Of a DNA stretch of 64,000 bases, positions 1-12,655 are shown in pieces. The notes beneath the pieces are model-generated. The model searched no databases. It had not been told where the DNA came from and saw nothing but the letters and a program-made list of their open reading frames with translations. How positions within the stretch are numbered: position 1 is the stretch's first letter; every line of letters begins with the position of its first letter. This DNA is from Enoplosus armatus. Lineage: Eukaryota; Chordata; Actinopteri; Centrarchiformes; Enoplosidae. The position numbers were made by a program, and so were the translations under genes. The stretch lies in assembly GCF_043641665.1 (NCBI RefSeq), contig NC_092201.1, forward strand, positions 6,481,501-6,545,500. Reading direction: 5' to 3'.

Positions 1-3000
1 AGGTAGGCAGTGTGATGCAGCCAGGAGGCATGAGAGAATGAGTGGTGTCATTTGGAAAAGATATGAGCAGTTTTGTCTTCAGACGTGGTTGGACGACACA
101 TTGAACAATTTAATTTGTTTCAAGCATATTAAACCCTTAAGATTGTGACCCTATAGTTGATGCATGAATCTACACGTATATGGTTCTTTGTTAACTCAAC
201 ATTTATATCAAGGATTATGTTGCAGTGTTGTTCGTTATGATTTCATGTTCCTAGTAGTCTTCAGATATATGTAAAGTAGAGATGTGATAGTAGAAGAGCT
301 CAGTCAGTATGATGTTTTGAACCAGGTGTATGTCATCCTTCAAGAGCTGACTAACTTTTGGTTACTGTACCCCCACCCTTCCCTCTTTCCCCTCCCTCTC
401 TTCCTCTATCTTTCTATTCTCATCCGGATTTCTCTGAGGTCTACTAAGTCTCTGATCGTCTGTCTCTCTGTTGTTCTAAGATAAAGCCACCTTTCACTGT
501 TTGAGATCAAAGAGTGAGTTTGCATAATGGAAAGAGAGAACGGTGAGAGTGGTGGAATAAAGCAGAAAAGGAGGGGACTGTGGATTCAGTTGAATAAACC
601 AAAATGGAATGCTGACACTTTCCCTGAACCCTGTTTTAAGACTTTTTATACTCCATCCCAACCACGACCAAGTAAATCTTACAAGTAGTTAGATTTTATA
701 CTCATTCATTGCTTCCAGTATATCCCATTGTTGAGAAAAATACTATTGCTTTTGATATGACAGATTCTGTAGATCACTATTTTTAGCATTGCTTAAGGGC
801 TGTTAATCTTTTTTGTTCATGGACTGCATCCATTTTCTTTCATCAATAGGCAACACATGCATGGATGAGTTTAAAATTAAAACATTTCATGGTTACAGCA
901 GAGGAGACTTTTTGTCAAGTTAGTACCGCCTTGAGTACTTTAAACTCCAGCCTGCATAATATTATTGGTCGATAATAAATTCTCTGATTTGAGTGTTGTG
1001 ATTTTTTTCTGTTCTATGAGATGTGGCAGATCCAAATTCCAGCTGTTAGTAAATAACAGTGTCATTCGGATCAATGGCCACTGCAGCTTTGGATATTGTT
1101 TTCAATAACTGATGTCTTGGGGAGCTCGAAAGGGGCCCTCATAGCGATCTCTTAATAGAGTTCATTGTGTTGGAGAGAAATTGTTGTTCTACAGGAAATG
1201 GAAATTAGAGTTGAGTCGTGTAGGGAATCAAAGAATGAATTAGTAAATAAACATGGGTTAACAGGTTTCATCCTGCCGCAGTGTTGTCTATCCGTGGTCC
1301 TTGGCAGGCAATCACAGCGTGCTGATATTAAAATCTGTGTGGTTGTATGAGGCCTTTGTACTTTGAGGACTCACAGGCAGCAGTAGAAACAAACTAAATT
1401 AAATTATGCTTGATTATTGATTGTATTGTTTATCCATTGTTTGTGTGCTGCTTCATTAGGACAGTTCTCCAAAGTAGCCACTCTTTTTTTGTTGAATTAA
1501 TTCTTTTGATCTCGCAATCAAATAATTGAACAATATTCTAAATTACAGTTTGACTGAGAATAGAAGGGAAAATGTATTGGATGGATTTCCTTGCAGAAGT
1601 ATCTTTGGTGGTCACTATTGTTAATATGAACTGACCAAGAAAAGTGAGGAACATCCAGTGAAGTTGGCTTCTGTCAGCAAAAGACTGTTGTGTTCAAGGT
1701 CGCTGTTGTATTATCTGTCTGACAGTCAGGTAGATTTTGATCTCTGCCACCCTCCTTGCAATTTTTACTTGTTTCTTCATTCTGATAGAAGCATTTTGAG
1801 CAAATGTATTGTCTTATCTTCGTGAAGGGTTCAACATTCTTCAAACTATTTAGTTACTACGACATGTTGCTCGGCTACATCTAACGGCAAAAGTGTTTGT
1901 ACCTGTTCCAAATGGCCACACTCAAAGGCGGAGTGAGAAGCCTGCCGTCATAGCCTCTCCCCGGCTGCATCACACTTCCTCCCTGGTCCCGCTCTAAGAA
2001 TTCTGTGTCTTTTGCATGTCTTTGTTGTCTCGACATGATGAACTGTACAAATTGGTACAAGGATGCAATCTTTTGTACGCGCCTCTCCTCTTGAGGATGA
2101 ATTCAACAGATTACCCTGTTTGGGAATAATGAAAGGCTAGACGGAAAAATCATGAAACTGTAAAACAACGAATAACTCAAAGCATGATCAGGTCAGTCTA
2201 CAGCACGTGCACCCCTTTGGGATCTTGCACTGGAATCTTTTTTATTCTGCAGCGAAAGCTAATAAAGTAATTGAGACTTTAATATTTTCTGGCAAGCTTA
2301 ATCATGGCATATGAATTATAAAGGTGCTCAAGCCAGTCAGGTATCGCCAATAAACATATTGGACAGGAAAGGACGCAGCTCACTGCCATGAGTAATATTT
2401 CAAGGTAGATTTCAACTTAGTTTTATGGGATTGAGGCTGTTAAAAATGTACTTATTTAATTTCACTTACCTGCAAATATATTTTCTGGGTGATTCACTGA
2501 GCAATAAAAACTATAACGCATCAAATGTTTTACTGAAGTGAAAAGAATATAGAAGCCACTGTAGATTTTGAGTGTGCTGCAATGTATCATGACTCATTTT
2601 GTTAATAATGTCACACATGAATATGACAATGTAAACGTATTGCTGTATGTATGAATGACATAGCACTGATAGGCTGGTTTACAAATATATTTAAACCTGT
2701 TCAGTGTTGAATAATAAAACTGGTATCCATGGATTAATAATAACATAAATACAGGGTTAAAATCTGATGCTGGTTCAACACCTCCCGTATATGATCAAGT
2801 TTGTCTTTCTCTGCCATTGGAAGTGCAGTGAACCGTATTTCTTAATTGTTAATGGGCTACTGTCGGACATTTTGGAAAGAGGAAAGTCATAAGTCTCTCA
2901 GGGCAATGAGCAGTGGGATGATTGAGAACGCGATGTGCCGAGAAGCATTTTTGTCCTTGGTGAGGGCCTCTAGCCTCCATTATGGGATCTAAAAGCAACG

Positions 3001-3589
3001 TTTAAATCCACAGTTTATAGTAATACATAAAGCATGTCTGAGAAAGTCTTCCATTTAAATATTTCCAAAAAAGACCATCCTTGGCTCTAACTAACCTCTG
3101 TTTAAATGGCTATCCCAGTTTGTAAACCGAATATCACTCCAGATCAGCATATTTATACTCTTACCAGTTTGCTTTAATGGATCTTCACCTTCTTGGTAAA
3201 GAGCTGCTAGCAAATAGATGACGAGCCGGGTGCGACTCAGCAGAGTGGTTTATTTTCCATTCATTGGCACTGAAGCAAGAGTGATGTGCAAAGTAATACC
3301 TGTTATAGGATACGGCTGTTTTCCCCTAGTCCAACACTAAAGTGACTCCACAGCTGAATGTCAGCCACCCTGCGAGACTCGTAGTGGCACAGACAGGAGC
3401 GGTAAAAAAGAGAAAAGACTGCTGCTGCTGCGAATGAAGCTTGACAGAATAAAAACAAGCAGCATCCAGATGCCTCATCCAAATGAGCATGAACGGGTAA
3501 AATTTCACATTTTGCACTCTGTGGTATTCTGACATCAAGACAGGTTTATATGAAAGGAAAGGATTGCAATAACTGTACTGTAACTCTCT
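1..3589. other. Unique non-coding DNA, nothing recognised
   Basis: This stretch is AT-rich, non-repetitive sequence. Open frames on both strands are short, at most about 90 codons, and show no protein motif, no convincing pair of splice sites and no coding-like composition. I recognise no transposon family and no RNA gene. Isolated splice-donor look-alikes occur, for example on the minus strand near 2,469, but the sequence beside them is not coding-like. Confidence 0.6.
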
Positions 3590-3790
3590 TTCCACATTTC
3601 AAAACATCCCCCAATTCCCTTTCTCCCCTAGTCTCATCCTCCCTCGCTTATCTCCTTTTCTTTCTAAGTCTCCCCTCTCATCTATTTTTCTCTTTCTTTT
3701 CCTCGCTCTCTCGTGATCATCCTTTTGCTTTTTTATTTGCTATTCCCCCAACCGCGGTAGCTTAATGAGCTTCTCCCTCACTTTCTTCAT
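3590..3790 (+). repeat. Polypyrimidine (CT-rich) tract
   Basis: The plus strand is almost entirely C and T for about 200 bases, with runs of TCTC, CCTC and TTTCTTTC. Frames through it translate to Ser/Leu/Pro/Phe-rich low-complexity peptide, which is a composition effect rather than a gene. Such tracts are common in teleost introns and intergenic DNA. Confidence 0.7.
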
Positions 3791-4442
3791 TTGTCAGTGT
3801 GTCTGTCTCTGCCCCCACCTCCCATTCCCATCTTTCTACCCCCATCTCTACAGGCTTTTTTTTTAAAGCACTAATAACTAGGCCTGCGAGCACATTAGCA
3901 ACCCGCCCAATAACATTAGCCCCAACAAATCTCATCTCTTGCTTTACTAGTGGGGATTTTGTACTAATCATCAGGCGTGTTTGCCGTTGTTTGTGTATTC
4001 CAGTTTGGTGTGTTGCATGTATGTGTTCGGATATGTGTTAGCATGTTTGACCGTGTGTGAACGTGTGTATCTGCATGTATGTGTGTGTAAGTCCTCACGT
4101 GTCAGCTTCATTGCTCTTGGCGGACGCGATTTACGACTCCGGTGGGACAAGGTATCGGTGTGCGACAGGGTGGGTTGGGAAGAAAGGAAAGGGGGGAGGG
4201 GTGAACCCTGGTAGTACAAATCCCCAGGCTTGCTCTCAGCGAGGTAGAGTTATGGGCCGTGTGTGTAGATGCCTGAGACACTTAGAGCTGGAGCCCCAGG
4301 GGCAGCACAACGCTGCAGCGGGTGTCTCTGAATGTCGTCATCCTCTGCAGTGGTGCAAAAGTGCCATCGCTCTGTGTGTGTGGCTGTATTTGTCACTTGA
4401 CAACATTGAGTGAAGCTCCTTCATCAGCCTCAAACACAATAC
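3791..4442. other. Non-coding DNA, nothing recognised
   Basis: This is mixed-composition sequence with GT-rich patches near 4,020-4,090. Several overlapping frames of 70-118 codons are open on both strands, which is expected by chance in GC-richer DNA. No family resemblance was seen. Confidence 0.5.

Positions 4443-4481
<39 letters not shown>
4443..4481 (+). repeat. (AGTT)n tetranucleotide microsatellite
   Basis: About nine and a half perfect AGTT units in a row, followed by a short GT-rich stretch. The perfect array suggests it is young and probably length-polymorphic. Confidence 0.97.
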
Positions 4482-4879
4482 GTGTATGTGTGCATAATTG
4501 TACATATTGAAGAGTCCATCTGCAAGGACATCCCTACAGCCTATAGCACCATCTCCACTTACACTAGAACACAATAAGTTGACTGTAATCAAATCAAAAC
4601 AACAGAGAAAGATACTGCTGACTAAGCAAGAAACAAAAAACGCTAGCATCGACTGGGCCACGGTGTAATCTGTCAGAGCGAGAGGCTTATCTAAATGGCT
4701 CAAATGTAAAACGTCTCCAATCAATCAGACCTATTGCTTAGGTGTGATTTGCTGATACACATACAGTAGTTAACGTTTCCACTTTAAGCCGAAAGCACCC
4801 ACCTCTGCTGCACCAGAGCGACTCCGTCAGTTGCCGAGAAGTCAGTACCAGATCTGATTAGAGCACCTTTTAACTGTTC

Positions 4880-5400
4880 ACCTTTCAGATTTGATAAGCT
4901 CACTTTTATGTTTATCCAGTCCCTCCACCTATAGATAAAAAGATCTATTATTTACTTGACACCAGTTTTAACGAGGGAGCCCATTTGGGTTTAACAGCCT
5001 CTTACAGGGTATCAGATGGATGGGGTGGAGTGTCATCGATGGTAATCAGAGCTCTCCAGCCGCTTCCTGTGGCTTGAAAAGGAGGTGTGAGATTTGATGA
5101 CGGAGTTTAATCACCGGCTTCTTTGGCTCTGAGAGGCTTTGGGTTTTAGCTTCTCATCGAACCCTGCAGTTAAATGATCTTGAATGTTCTCTCTCATTCT
5201 GCCTCCTTCACAATCAAATTTGAGCCGATTGTGTTATGGTCTTTCAATCAAATGTCTGTGCGATGAAGCGAGCCGAGGGTCACAGAGATCATACCCGATC
5301 TGGGATGCTAATGTCTCCAGATGCACAGATTGGGACTGCGATTGTATCCGGCAGTATTTGTGAGCACAGACACAGCAACAAGCTCATACACACACCAAAA
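4880..5400. promoter_or_regulatory. Candidate cis-regulatory (CNE-like) block
   Basis: This is complex, non-repetitive sequence with balanced composition and several short motifs used by developmental transcription factors. It contains GATA cores (GATAAG, AGATAA), TCAATCAAAT and CAATCAAATT PBX-like cores, and TTTAATCACC. Unlike its surroundings it has no simple-sequence runs. Conservation cannot be judged from one sequence, so the call rests only on texture and is weak. Confidence 0.25.
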
Positions 5401-6219
5401 CAGTAAGGAGACAATGACACAATCAGATGACAATGGAGATAAACAGTGTTTTTTGGGGGGGGGAGGGGCATGGGGCTAAAAGTGCCTGACAGGAAAATCA
5501 AAGACTCCAGTTCTTCTGAGTTCACACTGCTTGTCTGTCTCACTCAGGATTCCAGTGGGACAAGCTTGCTGCTGAGTGTCAGAACCCAGTCGGAGAAAAA
5601 AAAGAAAAAGTCACTCTCTTTCAACACATGAGTGGGCGGCAAGTACGAGTGTGTGTGCCTGTGTATGTGATATTGTGCGTGTGGCTTTTGTATTGGCACT
5701 GCAGTGTGATTTTTGACAGTAATGATGTGGGGCCTTCACAAATTGACAGACAGGGAAGGAGAGGATGAGAACAAGAATGGGAGACGAGGCAAGAGGAAAA
5801 CGAGAGCGACAGAGCCTGAGAGAAAAAGTTTGTCACACAGTGCAGCAACAGTGGACAATAGCAGACTGTGGTTCTGTAGACTACTTCCTGCTCTGTCTTT
5901 CTTTTTTTCCTTTTCTCCTTTTCTCTCTCAGGCTGTCTCTTTTTTCCTCTTGTCAGTCTTTCTCCATCCATCCTCGTCTTTCAATCCGGGGGGGTCACAG
6001 GCTGATGTTGTTTAACACAGCAGGTCGGCCAGGTTCACTCTCACTGAGGAAATGGGGTTAGTTACCTTCAACCTGCACCTGCAGACAGTTCACCAGCCAA
6101 ATAAAAACCATTCATACAATTACAAAAGAGATACACAGCTATCTTTTCTCTTCCTTTTACATTTTACAGGTTTAGACATACACCCATTAATCCATGTAAA
6201 CTGTTAGGAAAACTCCATT
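5401..6219. other. Non-coding DNA with purine and pyrimidine blocks
   Basis: This stretch holds a ten-base G run near 5,454, a purine-rich block at about 5,750-5,840 and a pyrimidine-rich block at about 5,885-5,980. The open frames of about 100 codons here are low-complexity (Arg/Lys/Glu-rich or Ser/Phe-rich) and follow the strand asymmetry. No gene was recognised. Confidence 0.55.
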
Positions 6220-6233
6220 TTCTTCCCATTCTG

Positions 6234-6248
6234 GGAAGATTCTGGAAG
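6234..6248 (+). promoter_or_regulatory. Heat-shock-element-like triplet
   Basis: Three contiguous inverted 5-bp units, GGAAG ATTCT GGAAG, fit the nGAAn/nTTCn/nGAAn consensus bound by HSF trimers. A fourth unit, ATTCT, lies just upstream at 6,228-6,232 but is out of register by one base. No nearby promoter or gene is visible, so function is unproven and a chance match is possible. Confidence 0.3.
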
Positions 6249-6359
6249 GTGCTGTACTGACATTTCCATTGTAGTCAAGGTGGTACGGTTTAATGGTGAA
6301 TTTTGCACAATGGCGCCATTGACTTGACTGAGATTAATAGGGGACTCAGGGAAGGCGAT

Positions 6360-6725
6360 GGAGTGACTTTACCATAACAATGGCTGCCATCCATCAGTAA
6401 CGAGGCCCAATTGCATGTTTGTATGAAATAATCCATTACAGGCAACAAAGGGGATGCCACAGGCCGCTCTCATCCTTGAGTGTATCCCCGGGGATCTAAA
6501 TACTTCCCCTCCTGCGTTAACACAGAAACATGTCGCAGACAAGGACGATTGTATACCCTCCATGTGCTCCGTCGTCGCGTGCAGCAGATTACAGCACTGC
6601 ATCAGTTGTAACGTCCATAGGTGTAATGGATTAGCTTGTCACAGAGCATTATCAGCCTTGTCTATGCACACGAGATGTGCACACATGACCCGTTATGATC
6701 ATACTTTAGCATTAGGATGAAAAAT
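6360..6725. promoter_or_regulatory. Candidate cis-regulatory (CNE-like) block
   Basis: This is GC-moderate, non-repetitive sequence with little simple-sequence content. Frames on both strands are open for 77-88 codons with no protein resemblance. The texture (dense short motifs such as ATTACAG, GATTAGC and TAATCCATTA) resembles vertebrate conserved non-coding elements. No direct evidence of function is available. Confidence 0.2.
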
Positions 6726-6730
6726 AGCAA

Positions 6731-8930
6731 CCTTCCTCCAGTGATATGAAGCTAAATTGCTCCTTTCCCGGCATCTTATTTTGTCGCTTCTTCCACCATC
6801 AGCCAGATGCAGCAGCCAGGCTAAAGTACTGTATGTGACAACATGAATTGGGGATTTTAAGGTACACCGATATTCCCTGGAGGATTACGATGTAGGATTA
6901 TCCAGCTGTGGACCGGTTTGGGCAGTAATGGTTTATACAGTATGTAACAGGATTAGAAGAATCTGATTAACAAAATAGTGGTAATATAATCTGATACAGT
7001 GGCAAAAATAAATGATGAAAAGGTGATTGATAAATGGTGGTAGATTTTGGCAGAGATTATACAGCATGCTGAAAGGAATACATTTTCAGTCTAATCTGAT
7101 ATGATGAGGAGAAAATAAAACTTCAACAAATTACGCATTTACTACTTTTTTAAGCAGGCAGGGAGAACCATGTGATGTATTTTTTGGATTACATTTTTAT
7201 ATAAATAACCTTGCCAGTGCTTCAAGTGGATGCCAGTTTGTTTACACTGGAGAAGAGGCTTACAGGCAGGAAGCCGTGTGTGTTTACTGGGTTCGGGGGT
7301 TGTCTTTTGGAGAGGGTTTCTGTCTGTGAGGTGCCTGGGCTCTGGAGAGCTCTTAATGAGTGCTGATCGTGTTAGGCATGGCATCAGGAGAAAAAAGGCG
7401 CTTTCGTTGCTATATCCTCACACACAGACCTACATGTGAAAAACAGACAAAAATACGGATATACATGTGCATTTAAGCATGTTGCAAACATTGACAATGT
7501 ATATGCTCACATCTCTGGTAGACATAAAGCAAAGCTCTTCTCGATCCTCCAAATAATTACTTTTTGCCTCTTTTTAGTTGCGTGTGTCTAAAAGGGGAAT
7601 ACTGAAGCTTTTATATCCCTACAAATCCCCCCAATCCCTTTTCCCTTGGTCCTTTCTCCTCATATCTCTTACCAACCTCCTTCTTCAAACAGCTTGTATC
7701 TCCCATACTGTCGATCTCTATCTGTGTTCACTTTGCTTCATCTCCCTTCTCATTTGTCTTTCTTGTACTCTTGCCTTTTCTCTCTCCACCGTCTTCTCCT
7801 TGTCCCTGTCTCTGTCTCCCTCTCTCATTATCAATCTGCTTCTGTAATCTCTCCGTATTTCCAATTGTTGCAGTAATTTCACAAATATGAAAAAAAGAAA
7901 AGAAACCTCCAGAATCTCTGGGGGTTTCTCCCAGTTGTTGCTGGAACTCCAGAATGCATCTGTTTCACTAAACGCCGGCGCCCAAAGTAATTAAAATGTT
8001 GCTGGAACAAGTGAAGTCCTTGAACCTCCGCCTCTCTCAATCCTTTTCTCTCCCTGTTGCCATGGTGCTCCAGGCAACCAGTACAACGTGTGGTAAGCCC
8101 CCCGCCACAGCGTTCCATTACAGAATGAGAGCTGCCGCTTTTGCGCTCTCTCATTTTCTCTCTCACTCCCTCTCTCGACAAAGTGTGTCATGATTTTCTC
8201 TCAGTAGCACCCACCTCCTTGACTTCAAACCTGGCAGCAGAACTTGTGCTTATTTAATCCCTCGTTCCGAAGACCAACATTGTCTTAACCTTATCACAGC
8301 TTAAAGGTTACCTCTGTATGTATGCTTGGAATTGCAGTCCAATTAAGTAATTAAGTATAAAAATAGAGAAATAAACCAGACTGTGTTTTTATGCAGAGCA
8401 CCCAAGGGCTCTTATACAGCCAGCCAGGTCAGTTCAGGTCTGCTTGGATTTACTTGGTTTTGCAATGCTGTGCAAAACCAGATAAAGAGTTCTCAGTAGT
8501 AATGAGTGACACTGTTGAAAGTGATAAAGTAATGTTTTTTTTACTGTAGCATTCTTGAAATAAGTACATATACACATACATGTACTATATATGTACTGTA
8601 CATATATGATGCACAATAGCATACCATAGTAGTGAAATCAATCCTGTACTTGAGTACATACAGGTGAGTGACAAATTTAGTCTCAGTAAGCTTCAGTTCT
8701 CCTCTCTGTGTTACCCTACTGGAGGGACCAAACACCATTTTATCCAAAGAAATTCCCTCACTGGGTTTTTTGATGACAGTGATTTGGAGTGCTGTCTAAC
8801 ACGACGGTCCAAAATCTCCCAAAGTTATATTGAGATCTGGTGTCTGAAGAGGCCGTAGCAAACGATTAACATTATTTTCATTCTCGTGAAATGAATTTTC
8901 TATTCATCCCTATATTATCATTATCCCTCT
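6731..8930. other. Non-coding DNA with a CT tract
   Basis: The block contains a pyrimidine tract at about 7,620-7,860 (CT-rich, low-complexity Ser/Leu frames) and an AT-rich patch at 8,565-8,615 made of overlapping GTACATAT/TATGTAC near-palindromes. No gene or transposon family was recognised. Confidence 0.5.
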
Positions 8931-9101
8931 CTTCCCCACTGCCCCTCGTAAAACCAATGAGCAGTGCTGCACCTACATGGACTGATGACTTTGCGATGGT
9001 AGCGCCTCTAACAAGCTGACATCAGCAACCCATGAGCATATAGCTACATAAGGGATCCAGTCCTAATACCCATAAGATGAAATACACAGCCATTTACCCT
9101 A

Positions 9102-9117
9102 TGACCTACTTTGACCT
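9102..9117 (-). promoter_or_regulatory. Perfect DR4 nuclear-receptor site
   Basis: Two exact TGACCT half-sites are separated by four bases (ACTT). On the minus strand this reads AGGTCA-4-AGGTCA, the consensus for thyroid hormone receptor or LXR heterodimers with RXR. The site sits in non-repetitive sequence at about 8,940-9,190. A perfect 12-of-12 match is uncommon by chance but not decisive, and the target gene is unknown. Confidence 0.4.
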
Positions 9118-9200
9118 AAAAACATCCTTCTTTAAACACCCACAAAGCACATGACTCATCATCCCCTCCAAAGCAGCGTCTCATTAACTCCACAGCCATG

Positions 9201-10606
9201 GCATGTGTATGGATGCTGGCAATGAGAAAAGCCTGTAACTCTTAAAGCCTTGGGCTGGTTTTCTACTTCCTACAGTTAGATTTGGGAGCTCTCGCCAAGC
9301 CTGCTTCTGTGGTATTTTATGGCAGAGCTTGGCCTCTTGATCAGGGGCTGGGTGCAGCTGAGCAGCCTGCCAAGGGCCCGCATACAACGCCCAGAGCTTG
9401 GAATCTGCTCATGAAGCTCCACTTGGCAGTGTTTAATTGAAAGCAGCAAGCATATTCTCCCGTGGGCCATCTCAGCTGTCCACAGGGGGTCCATTACCTC
9501 AGGACCATGTCTGTTTCTCTCTGCAGACTGAATCTGAACTGAACCTGCAGACTAAAAGACACTTTGAGTGAGAGTGCAAAATTAATCACACAGGCCAGTT
9601 TGTGATAAATTATTTCCTTCTAAATTTAGTGATTACTGTTCCACGGCTCCTGTCTTTGCCCCCTGTTGGCCTGGGGAGGGTTTAGAAAACCATGTAACCC
9701 TCTCATATGCATTGTATGACCAGTTGCCTGGCCAAGCTGGAGGCGGCATTCCTCAAATGAGATTCTGTGTCTCTCTGCGGTGGTGGGCAAATCTTTTTGC
9801 CTGTATTCCACCTTGATATCCATTTGGTAATGACATTTTAATCTGTCATTTGAGAGGTATTACATGTAGCATTTTAACATCAATAAATCATTACTACATT
9901 AATTTTGAGAAATTAGTATAATTACTGTGAACCAATGAGAACATCACTGTGGAGACTGGCTGCCGTTGCGCTGTATTTGCATTCCATAAGACATCAGCTG
10001 GATTGCTTAACAGCACGAGACAGAAACCATTTATAGTGTGCAAATAAAACCAGCTGATGAGGGTAGTTTTTGGCTTCTATCTGTCCTCTTATTCATCAAA
10101 GCCGTCGCACGCACACCAACTCGGCAGAGAGAGGACAAGCAGCCACATCCCCTTTACAACAACAGATTTCAAGGTAAACGTGGTATTCATCTGGAGAAAT
10201 AAAGCGCTGTACTCACCATCCAAATGTAAATGGGAGCCCATTTAATCACAAGCCTCACTACACTTTCATGCTTCAGTCAGGTGTGTGTGGAGTGTGTGGT
10301 GTCAGCCAATTTGACGACGAGGTCAAGGGTTGATGCAGTACAAAGACGTAGCTGTCTCATTTTGGTCAGTGCAGCCCTATCAGTCTCCTCATGTTTTATT
10401 CAGCATGCCGATGGTTCACCTCTCACTTTCCTCCATTCAAAATCAAACGTCATTCCAGCCACCTTATCTGCAGTCCAATGTCGCTGTATGCCCAGTTTCA
10501 CTACATGTGCTCTATTCTTGTTGAAACAGTAATTGAGACAGGAATATTCAGATCATCAACAACACTGATAGTTTTAAATCTGCAGGCTCATTCCATTAAA
10601 GTTGTG
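9201..10606. other. Non-coding DNA, nothing recognised
   Basis: This is unique sequence with homeodomain-like AT-rich cores at about 9,840-9,930. No long open frame, splice structure or transposon resemblance was seen. Confidence 0.5.
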
Positions 10607-10635
10607 TGTTTTAATGTAAACTGTACATTAAAACA
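10607..10635. repeat. 12-bp perfect inverted repeat (small hairpin)
   Basis: The arms TGTTTTAATGTA and TACATTAAAACA are exact reverse complements separated by five bases. The stem is AT-rich and too short for a microRNA precursor. It may be a chance palindrome or a footprint of a small transposon end. Confidence 0.8.
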
Positions 10636-10974
10636 TGCGAATGCAAGCCAAATTGTCACATCTGTGTTGACTCTGTAATAATTGTTCATTGCAGTAACAT
10701 GAGCAGGTTTTAGAATTTCTTGGACATAAAACATTCAGCACTGGTTATCAAAATCCCTGACAGAAAAGGTGTTTTATGGCAGAATATAGTTTACCCCCTG
10801 ACAAAAAGACTTTATGGCAGGCCTGGTGTCCGTATGGGCTAACCAGATATGAGTCCCAGAGCACTGTCGTTCTGCTGCTCCTTCCCCTGGCCCTTTACCG
10901 CCCAATCCCCTTCGGTCGTAAACCTCAGTCTCCAAATTTACTTTCCCTTTATGAGCCATTACCATGTCACGTTA

Positions 10975-10985
10975 CCCCCCCCCCC
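10975..10985 (+). repeat. Homopolymer C run (11 bases)
   Basis: Eleven consecutive C residues are followed shortly by a run of A. This is length-unstable sequence of no evident function. Confidence 0.9.
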
Positions 10986-12575
10986 ACCAAAAAAAAGTTT
11001 TAGTGGCTCACTCCCTTTATCTCATGTGTGCTCCCCCTATATCTGGCACAAATCAAGTATCTGCCGTCCTGCATGCCTGCCCACTCACCCAGCTTCTCTC
11101 CCCATTCTACACCTCTCTTGGATATGTAAATAGAGGTATATAACACTAAGCACACAGTGGTTTCTTCAGCAAAGCCAATGTGCTGTACAATTTTATTTCC
11201 TGACAGTCACAGAGAGGACCCTTGACGCAATGCTAGAAAGAAAATACAGAGAAAGAAATACACAAACTAAGGTTTCAATCGGCCTGTAGAACTCACACAG
11301 GGGAATGTTTGTTTAAATGTGTCTGGTCTGCCTTTTTTGTCGCCTTTTTTTTTTTCTTTGGGCCTCCAGCTTTCTTTTATGCCATGTCTCCTTTCTTTTG
11401 TGAGATGTTTTCTGCTGTGCTGTGAGACTGTGAATGGGTAGGTTATACAATCTGAACGGTGCTGAATAGAACCTTTCCTCGTGGACCCTTCTTGCGGATG
11501 TAGCAGAGGTTATCTTTAAAGTACAGAACAACAAAAGGCGCCTCTCACCTCTGTCTCCATTCTGCGAGCCTTAACTCGGATCCAATTCTGCCCACGCTCA
11601 GTCACCACCCAGCCTTAACTTTACCTCCATCACTTATTTCTCCTTTTTCTGTATTTTCTAGCTTTCTCTTGGTTTTCTTTGTTTTTCCGCCCATCTTTTG
11701 TGTTGAGCGTAACCGCCTCTGCCATAGTTAGGGTCCATGCCCGCAATGACACGTACATCGATTTAATTATAATAAACAGGTAGGGGAGCTTGCCAGTGAC
11801 TAATCTTAGTCAGCTTGATTAATGATGTTTGTGTTTCCAGGGTCTGAAATTAGCCAGAGATATAGAAGAGTGGTTCTCCCTCTTTCTCTGTGCATTTACT
11901 GTAAGTGTTGTGTTTCAAAAAATGGGTGCACTCCAGTCGAGTGCACAGGGGCAACTCCCCTCCCCAATCACTATACAATCTGTGTGCATCACTGATCTCT
12001 AAAAAACACTCCATGAATCATCATTAGTTATTATGATAATTATGCACATTCCCCCACCAAAAAGCAGTAGTAGCTTTGCCAATGCTGCATAAATCCTCCA
12101 CTCAGTGTAACAAAAGTTTTGATTTAAGAATCCTTTTTATTTCCTGTCACGTAGCATTCTCACCTTTAGGTGCTACAGCCCCTGATAGGTAATGTTTTAA
12201 GAAATATTTGAATATGTATGCAAATCAAAAGCTCTTAATTTTATTGCTCATCTACTTATGTAAATGACACATAATTGCAGCACAAATATATGGTTCATTC
12301 CATTCATTTCCTTGTAGCTTTCAATGCCATCTTTAACCCTCACTGTTAGTATTCAATTTGGACTCAAATTACCTTGAAATAACTCAACACTGAAACTTGA
12401 AGAAGATAAAAAAAAAATCACATATTGTATATTACTACTGTGAAAATCTGTCAAAATATGGATTTTAACTTATATCAGTGGTGTTATTTCTATTTTGAAT
12501 GTGTGTGAGGATAGTTGTATTGAGCAGTAATGTATTTCTTTACATGGATAATGAGTCATAAGGTAGCCTGCATAT
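10986..12575. other. Non-coding DNA, nothing recognised
   Basis: This is AT-rich unique sequence. Open frames are under 75 codons except for low-complexity frames over the C/A runs. An ATGCAAAT octamer lies at 12,218-12,225. No other feature was recognised. Confidence 0.5.
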
Positions 12576-12655
12576 TAGGGCTACCCCCGATCAAAGATTT
12601 TCTTAGTCCACTAGTAGTTGTTAGTTCAAGCCATTAGTTGACTAGTCATGTTTGC
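12576..12655 (+). mobile_element. Terminus of a hAT-like non-autonomous DNA transposon
   Basis: The sequence starts TTAGGGCTACCCCCGATCAA and runs on through AGTCCACTAGTAG and GTTGACTAGTC. From memory this closely resembles hAT-family ends of the TAGGGCTG...GACTAGTCG type, which are scattered in vertebrate genomes. I found no matching inverted end within the next kilobase, so it is probably a solo or truncated end. The exact family is not resolved. Confidence 0.5.

Noticed and set aside
2450..2475. Minus-strand donor-like TTTGCAG|GTAAGTG
   Set aside because: The adjacent sequence is AT-rich and not coding-like, and no partner exon was found.
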